From the NCBI GenBank assembly GCA_027068385.1, contig JAMOTR010000059.1, positions 1 to 5,058 of the forward strand: DNA of 5,058 nucleotides, in the 5' to 3' direction. The notes beneath the pieces were generated by a model that was not told the DNA's origin, searched no databases, and was given only the letters and a program-made list of their open reading frames with translations. The translations under genes and the position numbers were made by a program. Each line of letters starts with the position of its first letter. Within the stretch, counting starts at the first letter, position 1. Source of the stretch: Candidatus Heimdallarchaeota archaeon. Its GTDB lineage: Archaea; Asgardarchaeota; Njordarchaeia; Njordarchaeales; JAMOTR01. Below, piece after piece: positions 1 to 5,058 of this stretch.

Positions 1-186
1 ATGGGTCTCGCCAGGTCGATACGGGAGGCTAGGCAGCTTATCGTCCATAGGCACATAATGGTGAACGGAAACGTCGTGAACGCTCCCGGGTACTTGGTGA
101 AGATCGACGATAAGATAGAATTCAAGCCTACTTCTCCCTTCGTAAAGCGTATGAAAGAAGAAGCGGAAGGCGGTGAGGCGGTATGA
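1..186 (+). CDS. rps4: Small-subunit ribosomal protein uS4 (S4), C-terminal fragment
   Basis: This is the last 61 residues of the archaeal/eukaryotic form of uS4, which binds 16S rRNA early in 30S assembly. The visible part is the S4 RNA-binding domain: GLARSIREARQLIVHRHI (residues 2-19) followed by VNGNVVNAPGYLVKIDD matches the conserved helix-helix-hairpin core, and a basic then acidic tail closes the protein. The ATG at position 1 is almost certainly an internal methionine, because archaeal S4 proteins are roughly three times this length and the residues before GLAxSI belong to the same domain. The true start therefore lies left of the window. The TGA stop at 184-186 overlaps the ATG of rps11 (ATGA), so the two are translationally coupled in one ribosomal protein operon. 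Identity is clear; only the 5' end is missing. Confidence 0.95.
   Translation: MGLARSIREARQLIVHRHIMVNGNVVNAPGYLVKIDDKIEFKPTSPFVKRMKEEAEGGEAV
172..176 (+). promoter_or_regulatory. Shine-Dalgarno site of rps11
   Basis: GGTGA inside the end of rps4 matches the complement of the archaeal 16S 3' end and sits 6 bases before the ATG at 183. It supports that start for rps11 and fits an internal gene of an operon being read by a Shine-Dalgarno mechanism. Confidence 0.6.
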
Positions 187-584
187 GTCAACAGGCGAAG
201 CCGAAGAAATATAGGATAGGTGTGGCCCATATACGGGCCTCAAAAAACAACACGTTCATCACCATAACCGATCGGTCCGGAGCTGAGACCATATCTAGAA
301 AATCCGGAGGCGCCTTCGTACGCAACGATCGCGATGAGGGCTCTCCTTATGCTGCCGCTAAGGCCGCTTATGCCGCGGCTAAGGAAGCGATGCAGCGCGC
401 GGGCATCACTCACGTGATCGTAAAGATCAAGATCATCGGTAGGCGTACTTTGTTACCCGGAGCTCAGGCGGCTTTAAGGGCTCTTATTCGCGCCGGTCTA
501 CGCGTGATACGCGTCGAGGACGAGACTCCTACGCCACATGACCACATTCGTAAGCCCGGTGGAAGGCGCGGAAGGCGCGTTTGA
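183..584 (+). CDS. rps11: Small-subunit ribosomal protein uS11 (S11)
   Basis: This is the full-length uS11 (133 residues), a platform protein of the 30S subunit that contacts 16S rRNA near the mRNA exit region. Family signatures are GVAHIRASKNNTFITITD (13-30), GAETISRKSGG (33-43), RDEGSPYAAAKAA (50-62), GAQAALRAL (93-101), VEDETPTPHD (111-120) and the invariant basic ending GGRRGRRV (126-133). The ATG overlaps the rps4 stop by four bases and has a GGTGA ribosome site. Odd feature: the segment 81-95 reads KIKIIGRRTLLPGAQ, where archaeal and eukaryotic S11 normally have an R-A-P/T-G-G loop followed by TPGPGAQ. The loop is about two residues shorter and its PGPG is altered. Downstream there is no rpoD, the usual next gene in archaeal clusters of this type. 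Identity is certain. Confidence 0.97.
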   Translation: MSQQAKPKKYRIGVAHIRASKNNTFITITDRSGAETISRKSGGAFVRNDRDEGSPYAAAKAAYAAAKEAMQRAGITHVIVKIKIIGRRTLLPGAQAALRALIRAGLRVIRVEDETPTPHDHIRKPGGRRGRRV

Positions 585-601
585 GGTTTTTATAAAAAGC
601 C
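585..601. terminator. Shared bidirectional T-tract terminator candidate
   Basis: The convergent junction contains the perfect 12-bp palindrome TTTTTATAAAAA at 587-598, flanked by GG on the left and GCC on the right. Each strand presents a run of five T just after a gene: + strand T at 587-591 follows the rps11 stop, and - strand T at 598-594 lies at the end of the opposing gene, whose TAA stop (592-590) is inside the palindrome. Archaeal RNA polymerase terminates at short T-runs, so one element could serve both transcripts. This is a sequence-based inference. Confidence 0.5.
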
Positions 602-1630
602 GGAAAGTATTGAGTAGAACTCCCTAATCCTTCTCGATATGTATTCATCCCTAGCGTGCGCCCTCCTATAAAGGCCCGGTATGCTTTTATGATACCTAAC
701 GAACGTCTTACGCTCGTTTCTAAAATACTCTACGAGCGCTGAGGATAGCGTCTTAACGATCGTTATTACGTCGGGTATAGGTACCCCCATCGCGTTTAAT
801 GCTCCGCCTATACACGCGTATAAGACGCTAATTAGGGGATACTTAGGATAGAACGAGGAAACGCTCTTGAGTTCCTTAGGGATTTCGTTTGATCCTTCCC
901 TCAACGCTTTACGGACCTTATTGGGCGGATATTCGGAGCGTATCTCGTCTATTTTTTCCCTACTCAACGTTTTCGTCTTACCGTCTTTCGCTATGCTATA
1001 CTTTCCTAATATCCCGTCCGCGTATATTAGGGATTCCTCCAAAGAGAGGTAATCGCTTAGGGAACCTATGATCTTCCTATCGGCCGTGTATACGGAGGTG
1101 CCGTATACGTAGGCCGCTTTAATGTGATCGTAAGAGTACTTAGGCATCCCCAGTTCCCTCGACGCTATCGCCTCTAACTTTTCTATATCCCTATACACGC
1201 CGCTCTTATCTAAGACCCCATCGACCTTATTTAGAGGCTTTAGAAGGTCGAGCGATCCCGCGTATCCTAAGGGAGGTAATACGAGCACGAGGCCGTCATA
1301 CTCTTTTAAGAAAGAGTACCTCTGAAGAGTCCGATATGAGTATAGAGTTATCTCTCCGTACAACGCGGGGTACTTCCTCGCTCCTTCGAAGAGTGAACAT
1401 AGGAGGGGGCCTATGGAATCTATTATGAAGAGCTTATCAAATATTAATAGCGCGGGCACGATAGCTTCTCTTAGGTCCTCCGGGAACCCTATGAGTATCG
1501 CGTCGTTCGTACTACGATCGACGGTGAGGGCTTTCTTATAATACTCATATAGTCTTTCGCAGAACCCTCTTTCCCCCTCTTTACTAAGAATAAAAGCGGA
1601 TTCCAAGACTTCGAGGTAGTCCGAAATCAT
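590..1630 (-). CDS. Unrecognised 346-residue archaeal protein, alpha/beta N-terminal half
   Basis: I do not recognise this family. No signal peptide is visible and the protein looks cytoplasmic. The N-terminal half reads as alternating hydrophobic strands and helices: AILIGF (44-49), KLFIID (66-71), ITLYSY (94-99) and YDGLVLVLPPLG (111-122). This spacing is reminiscent of a Rossmann-like or methyltransferase-like sheet, but I see no glycine-rich cofactor loop or other diagnostic motif. Residues 215-257 are strongly charged, 265-302 are moderately hydrophobic, and the C-terminus (303-337) is rich in Arg/Lys, compatible with nucleic-acid or phosphate binding. The start is the ATG at 1630; the next methionine is residue 162, and a TTG at codon 9 is the only near alternative. 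There is no convincing ribosome site. It overlaps the end of the NMNAT-kinase ORF by 47 bases in another frame and ends 5 bases from rps11 in convergent orientation. The gene is real judging by its length and coupling; its function is unknown. Confidence 0.8.
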   Translation of the reverse strand: MISDYLEVLESAFILSKEGERGFCERLYEYYKKALTVDRSTNDAILIGFPEDLREAIVPALLIFDKLFIIDSIGPLLCSLFEGARKYPALYGEITLYSYRTLQRYSFLKEYDGLVLVLPPLGYAGSLDLLKPLNKVDGVLDKSGVYRDIEKLEAIASRELGMPKYSYDHIKAAYVYGTSVYTADRKIIGSLSDYLSLEESLIYADGILGKYSIAKDGKTKTLSREKIDEIRSEYPPNKVRKALREGSNEIPKELKSVSSFYPKYPLISVLYACIGGALNAMGVPIPDVITIVKTLSSALVEYFRNERKTFVRYHKSIPGLYRRAHARDEYISRRIREFYSILSGFL

Positions 1631-2735
1631 TTCTTAATATCGAAACGATCTCTTCAGCAATTTCTCTGGGACTTTTTCCATTAACATTTATAACGTAAAC
1701 TTTGAAGCCCTTTTCGCTTAGCCGTTTAGACGCCTTTATGTACTTCTCGCGAAGCTCTCTTAGCTTACCCTGGGCCCGTCTACGCTCAAAGCGGTCGCCC
1801 TTTAACCTCTTTTCGGCCACTTCAACGTCCACGTCGAGGAAGAATATCGCGTCCGGCTTCGCGATCCTCAAGGCCCTCTCGTTAATCTCTAATATCCTCT
1901 CCCGATCTTCTTCCTCCCCTTGATACACGAGCGTGGACATGAAGGAGCGACTCTGAAGTACGATCTTCCCCTCGTTTAATAGCTTCTTTACGTACTTAGC
2001 GTGCTCGATTCTATCCGCTACGAAGAGATGCATCAACGCCTCGGGCTCGGAGAACTCTCCTATTATAGCTCTTATACGATAAGTGGGCTCGTGCGTTATC
2101 GCTACATCTCCCTCTATGAGCCTCACGAGTTCCATAATTACGCTATCCTTGCCGCTACCGTCGATGCCCTCAAACACGATGAACATAAGAAAACGACCAC
2201 CGTCACGAGAAAAAGCTCGTTCCGGCTCGTCGGTCTCGCGGAAGATACGGAAGCGGTCTATTACGCGCATAATTACTTCGGCTACAGGCCCCGGAACGAG
2301 TCCCGCCCGCGACGGATCCCCTTCTATGATCATTTTTCTAATCCTCTTAGCGGACCGTACACGCCTGTTAAACAACGGTATGCTTTTTACCTCGTATCCG
2401 GCCTCTGTGAAGAGTTGACGGACGAGCGGGTTATTACTATAAACTACCTCGAAGGGAGGGAGCATACGTTCTAAGTGTCTCACCCGTAAGGCGTTATCCT
2501 CGATATCTACTACGGGTATCACCACGACGTCCGCGTCGGGTAAGTAAAGGCGGATAGTGTTATGTATCATCTCAACGCGTTCTCCGGCCGTAAACGGATT
2601 CTTTAACGTATGAGAATATTGGGCCGCGGCCACAACTATAATGAGCCCGCTCTCGCGCTCTAATATCCGTCTAACCGCTTTAAAGTGTCCCCAATGGAAG
2701 GGCTGAAAACGACCTATAAACAGAGCGCGGCTCAC
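1584..2735 (-). CDS. nadM-tmk: NMN adenylyltransferase fused to thymidylate-kinase-like P-loop kinase
   Basis: One 383-residue ORF holds two enzymes. Residues 1 to about 165 are an archaeal NMN adenylyltransferase (NMN + ATP to NAD + PPi): GRFQPFHWGH (8-17) with the HxGH nucleotidyltransferase motif, AAAQYSHT (36-43), NPFTAGER (46-53), SNNPLVRQLF (100-109) and the SxxxIR motif SAKRIR (128-133). A linker of roughly 18 residues leads to a thymidylate-kinase-like domain (about 184-366; dTMP + ATP to dTDP + ADP in the family). It shows P-loop FEGIDGSGKDS (188-198), THEPT (214-218), ADRIEH (240-245), STLVYQG (267-273) and GDRFE (313-317). Two motifs deviate: the P-loop Ser/Thr after Lys196 is Asp, and the usual DR(Y) is SRS (262-264). 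The start is a GTG at 2735; an in-frame stop three codons upstream excludes anything longer. It lies 6 bases after the upstream gene, and its last 15 residues overlap the next one. NMNAT identity is very sure; the kinase substrate is less so. Confidence 0.93.
   Translation of the reverse strand: MSRALFIGRFQPFHWGHFKAVRRILERESGLIIVVAAAQYSHTLKNPFTAGERVEMIHNTIRLYLPDADVVVIPVVDIEDNALRVRHLERMLPPFEVVYSNNPLVRQLFTEAGYEVKSIPLFNRRVRSAKRIRKMIIEGDPSRAGLVPGPVAEVIMRVIDRFRIFRETDEPERAFSRDGGRFLMFIVFEGIDGSGKDSVIMELVRLIEGDVAITHEPTYRIRAIIGEFSEPEALMHLFVADRIEHAKYVKKLLNEGKIVLQSRSFMSTLVYQGEEEDRERILEINERALRIAKPDAIFFLDVDVEVAEKRLKGDRFERRRAQGKLRELREKYIKASKRLSEKGFKVYVINVNGKSPREIAEEIVSILRNDFGLPRSLGIRFYS
2184..2201 (-). promoter_or_regulatory. 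Possible internal start for the kinase half
   Basis: Met184 (ATG at 2186-2184) stands where an independent thymidylate kinase would begin, four residues before FEG of the P-loop region. GGTGG at 2201-2197 could act as a weak Shine-Dalgarno site, but the spacing of about 11 bases is long. No stop codon separates the two domains, so separate initiation would be in addition to the fusion. Low confidence. Confidence 0.2.
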
Positions 2736-2741
2736 TAAAAA

Positions 2742-3536
2742 TCAAGGGCGACCGCTCTTTATCGTCTTGATTATCGCGACGACGAAGAGCGCTATCGCTA
2801 TGTACATTAGATATTTATCTATGAGGGGGAGCGAGGGCTCCTTCTTCGATTCCGCCTCCTTTAGGAACTCATTAATTACGTTTATGATAAGGCGTCCGTT
2901 GATGTCGAACCGCGTCTTGCTGTCGTTGAACTTTTCGTCCGAGAACATCTTCGTCCCTCCATAAATCACGAGCTCTCCAGAGTACACCTTAATGGCCTCT
3001 CCCCGCACTATCCTTCCCGTCTCCCTCACGCTTTCATTGGTCATCGCGACGCCCGAGGGCATCGTATAATTTCTCCGTAACGCGTCCGTGCGGTTCACCA
3101 ACGAAGATGAGTATAGCACGTATCCGTCTACTTTAGGATACATAGGGTCCCCAGCGTTTCTTATGAAGTCATAGATCACGTCGTCGTATACCAAGGTAGG
3201 GAGCCCTAAAGACTTTAATATTCCGTTCACCGCCTTCCTCACCGAGTCGTTTCTAGGCTCGCTGGTGAGTATCACGAGGCCTCCGGACTTTAATTTACCC
3301 CGTATTACGCTCTGCTCTACATAACTCACGTTTAGAGGCCCGAGTATTATAATCACGTCCGCCCCCCGAGCCCTCGTGAGGTTATCTATAATTTCTACCG
3401 AGTACGTGTCGTTCAACGCATCCGCTAGACCATCGACCGGATACATAGGAGAATAAATAGCGATCACGGGCCTCGTCTGAGCGTACGCCATCGGCGCGAG
3501 TAGGAGAATTAAGAGCAAAAGTGCGGCAACGCGCAT
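2742..3536 (-). CDS. Secreted, C-terminally anchored protein with GATase-like (DUF4350-type) ectodomain
   Basis: The 264-residue product has a classical signal peptide (Arg2, hydrophobic LLLLILLL core, likely cleavage after AYA-19) and one C-terminal membrane segment at about 242-257 followed by a short basic tail, so it should sit outside the cell with its C-terminus inside. The ectodomain resembles the class I glutamine-amidotransferase-like fold of DUF4350/GldG-type proteins: PVIAIYSPM (23-31), ADVIIILGPL (59-68), GGLVILTSEP (85-94) and GELVIYGGTKMFSDE (187-201). No catalytic Cys is present, so a binding or structural role is more likely than catalysis. Eight N-x-S/T sequons (N42, 52, 69, 96, 148, 156, 167, 204) fit a glycosylated archaeal surface protein. 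The ATG at 3536 has an A/T box 25 bases upstream. The gene ends 6 bases before the NMNAT-kinase start, suggesting co-transcription. The domain call is by pattern and moderately sure; the ligand or partner is unknown. Confidence 0.8.
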   Translation of the reverse strand: MRVAALLLLILLLAPMAYAQTRPVIAIYSPMYPVDGLADALNDTYSVEIIDNLTRARGADVIIILGPLNVSYVEQSVIRGKLKSGGLVILTSEPRNDSVRKAVNGILKSLGLPTLVYDDVIYDFIRNAGDPMYPKVDGYVLYSSSLVNRTDALRRNYTMPSGVAMTNESVRETGRIVRGEAIKVYSGELVIYGGTKMFSDEKFNDSKTRFDINGRLIINVINEFLKEAESKKEPSLPLIDKYLMYIAIALFVVAIIKTIKSGRP

Positions 3537-3557
3537 AAGAGGACTCGACTAAGAAGA

Positions 3558-3564
3558 GTAAAAG
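3558..3564 (-). promoter_or_regulatory. Candidate TATA box for a leaderless transcript
   Basis: On the - strand CTTTTAC is centred 25 bases before the ATG at 3536. In many Thermoproteota the first gene of an operon is transcribed from its own start codon, and this spacing would place the transcription start on or next to that A. No Shine-Dalgarno site is visible before the ATG, which agrees. The box is only a moderate match to archaeal TATA sequences. Confidence 0.4.
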
Positions 3565-3571
3565 GATTCGG

Positions 3572-3577
3572 AAAAAA
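3572..3577 (-). terminator. T6 terminator candidate after the large surface-protein gene
   Basis: The - strand reads TTTTTT directly after the TGA stop (3581-3579), with a second pyrimidine-rich run further on (CCTTTTACTCTTCTT). Archaeal transcription can stop at such runs without a hairpin. It would separate the large surface-protein gene from the downstream operon, in agreement with the promoter candidate that follows. Confidence 0.4.
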
Positions 3578-3578
3578 C

Positions 3579-5058
3579 TCAGGCCTTCTTCTTCGTGAGG
3601 AAGAAGTACGCTAGGGCTATGATGATTATTACGATAATCGCGGCGATGACGGCTATGGTCGTGGTAGATATTCCGGACTTCGGAACCTCTATCGTCTCGC
3701 TCCGCTTCGCCACGTTTCCGGCGGGGTCGGTCGCTACTACGGTCACGTTGTGAGATCCGGCCTCAGCGGATATGTCCACGGAAATCTCCTCGCCCACGTT
3801 TACGGTCTCGTTATACACGACCTCGCCGTCTAGGTATACTACTAGGTTATCCTTAGAGTCGTCGTCGGATACCTTGATCTTTAGATGTATCGTTCCGGCC
3901 TCGGTGCTGTAGGTCACGTCTAGCTTAGGAGCGTTGTTGATCACCGCATCGTACTCTAGAGTCTTCGTGTCGTAGTTGTAGTTCTTGTCGAAGGTCTTCA
4001 CGAGGACCACGATGTGGGCGCTGTTAGAAGCTCCAAAGACGATGGTGAACTGATCGGGGGTGAACACGATGTTGAGCGTGACGTTGGTCTCGGTTCCGGT
4101 GAAGAACACCATCGCGGGCTGTACGCTCATGGGTCCGGTCTTCTTAATTACGAACACGGCTACCTCGTACTTGTTAGTCTCCACTCCGGTCTCGTCCGTG
4201 ATCACTACGGGTATCGTTAGGTTCTTGCTCGAGGAGGTGTACAAGGTCTGCACGGGGTTGGACATCACGGGAGCGTTGTACTCGGAAGGCTCGATCCGTA
4301 GAGGTATCACGAGGCCGAACGGATAGTTTCCGTACGCGAAGCTAATTCCTACAGAGTTCGGACCGGCACGCTCTACGGTGAAGGAGTTAGATACCTCCTC
4401 AGAGCTTACCCGGTCGCTGTGCACGACCTTCATCGCGGGTATCGTGGTCTGAACGTTCACGGTTCCTCCTAGAGTTAGGTCTCCGGATATGCTCACGGTA
4501 TATCCCACGAAGACGGAGGCGAAGTTGAACGTGATTATGTTGAGCACGCTCTGAACGATCGCGGTGTGGGAGACTCCGTACTGATCGGTCATGGCCCGGT
4601 TATCGAAGAGGAAGTTCGTACCGAACACCACTAGGGCCCCTCCGTTGATCGTCGGGGCGGCAGCGGCTACTACGAAGTTCATGTACGTCGCTAGCTCTAG
4701 TACTCCGGGGTTCATGGGTACGACCGGTATTCCATACATCGGCATCTTTCCGCTTATTCCGAACGGTAGGCTAGAGTTCCGGGAAGCTAGCACGGGGTTG
4801 TTTCCGCTAGATATGAGGTTCGATCCGAAGGATATTCCGAACGCGTACGATAGACGACCTATGGAGTCGACATCGTAGTATATCGTATCCATTACGATAG
4901 CGATCACGTGTCCTCCGTTCTGTATGTATTCGATGAACGTCTTAGCGTCGTCCGCGCTTAGGGATACTCCGGAGGCGAAGTCTCCGGTGAAGATCCGGTC
5001 GTATCCCTGAACCGCGTCGAGGGTGAAGTCCTCAGCGGGGTCTAGTACATCTATAGCT
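3579..5058 (-). CDS. Large membrane-anchored surface protein, N-terminus outside window
   Basis: The frame is open to the right edge, so 492 residues are seen and the start is missing; the GTG at 4907 is an internal valine. Visible residues 20-55 (YDRIFTGDFASG through NGGHVIAIV) and 139-152 (GGALVVFGTNFLFD) look like the later part of a GATase-like/DUF4350-type domain, similar to the next gene downstream. Residues about 180-375 appear all-beta. Residues 377-458 form an Ig-like domain ending in the typical ATDPAGNVA, followed by a serine/threonine spacer and a C-terminal membrane segment (IAVIAAIIVIIIIALAYFF, 468-486) with a lysine tail. Five N-glycosylation sequons are present. The domain order implies an extracellular protein held in the membrane by its C-terminus, possibly part of the cell-envelope layer or a binding protein. 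CTAG sites are far more frequent than in the neighbouring enzyme genes. Topology is sure; function is unknown. Confidence 0.85.
   Translation of the reverse strand, partial: AIDVLDPAEDFTLDAVQGYDRIFTGDFASGVSLSADDAKTFIEYIQNGGHVIAIVMDTIYYDVDSIGRLSYAFGISFGSNLISSGNNPVLASRNSSLPFGISGKMPMYGIPVVPMNPGVLELATYMNFVVAAAAPTINGGALVVFGTNFLFDNRAMTDQYGVSHTAIVQSVLNIITFNFASVFVGYTVSISGDLTLGGTVNVQTTIPAMKVVHSDRVSSEEVSNSFTVERAGPNSVGISFAYGNYPFGLVIPLRIEPSEYNAPVMSNPVQTLYTSSSKNLTIPVVITDETGVETNKYEVAVFVIKKTGPMSVQPAMVFFTGTETNVTLNIVFTPDQFTIVFGASNSAHIVVLVKTFDKNYNYDTKTLEYDAVINNAPKLDVTYSTEAGTIHLKIKVSDDDSKDNLVVYLDGEVVYNETVNVGEEISVDISAEAGSHNVTVVATDPAGNVAKRSETIEVPKSGISTTTIAVIAAIIVIIIIALAYFFLTKKKA

Noticed and set aside
1..3. ATG at position 1 as the start of uS4
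   Set aside because: The conserved S4 domain begins upstream of this residue and the family is much longer than 61 residues; the window simply starts at an internal Met codon.
2083..2418. 111-codon open frame on the + strand
   Set aside because: It is also antisense to the NMNAT-kinase gene, rich in Ser/Arg as expected of a complementary-frame artefact.
2001..2474. 157-codon open frame on the + strand
   Set aside because: It is fully antisense to the well-supported NMNAT-kinase gene, and its translation has no recognisable motif; it is a shadow of the coding frame.
2757..2764. ATAAAGAG on the - strand about 25 bases before the NMNAT GTG as a separate promoter
   Set aside because: It is a weak match, lies in the coding end of the upstream gene, and the 6-base gap makes co-transcription the simpler reading.
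4591..4878. 95-codon + strand frame inside the surface-protein gene
   Set aside because: It is antisense to a gene with clear domain and anchor structure; no signal or motif of its own.
4905..4907. GTG as the start of the large surface-protein gene
   Set aside because: The frame stays open to the right edge and the 50 codons upstream continue a plausible domain (YDRIFTGDFASG, then NGGHV), so this is an internal valine of a gene cut by the window.

Overview
The window looks like a hyperthermophilic archaeon, most likely Thermoproteota (crenarchaeal). The left edge carries archaeal-type ribosomal proteins uS4 and uS11, the NMN adenylyltransferase is of the archaeal NadM type, and the right half encodes sequon-rich surface proteins with C-terminal membrane anchors. 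Stop-start spacing is tight and T-rich terminators are present. I cannot name the genus. No tRNA, rRNA, CRISPR array, insertion sequence or integration site is visible.

Layout. Positions 1-584 on the + strand hold the 3' end of rps4 and all of rps11, overlapping by 4 bases. The cluster then stops at a convergent junction of only 5 bases, which contains a 12-bp A/T palindrome that could terminate transcription from both sides. Everything from 590 to the right edge is on the - strand. Read in the direction of transcription it contains: (i) the 3' part of a large surface protein with a GATase-like domain, beta-sandwich regions and a C-terminal membrane anchor (5058-3579); (ii) a 42-base gap with a T6 terminator candidate and an A/T box placed for a leaderless transcript; (iii) a small signal-peptide/anchor protein with a related GATase-like ectodomain (3536-2742); (iv) after 6 bases, a single ORF joining an archaeal NMN adenylyltransferase to a thymidylate-kinase-like P-loop kinase (2735-1584); (v) overlapping that by 47 bases, a 346-residue protein I do not recognise (1630-590).

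The most notable item is the NMNAT-kinase fusion. It recalls in outline the bacterial NadR architecture (NMNAT plus ribosylnicotinamide kinase), but the kinase half here is dTMP-kinase-like, with two altered active-site motifs. Its close coupling to an unrecognised gene makes 590-2735 the best candidate for undescribed biology. The two surface proteins share a domain and may be partners or diverged paralogues. Whether they relate functionally to the NAD/nucleotide enzymes or are only co-transcribed cannot be judged from this window. Apart from the 42-base gap, the window is almost entirely coding, and no gene-free stretch exceeds 300 bases.
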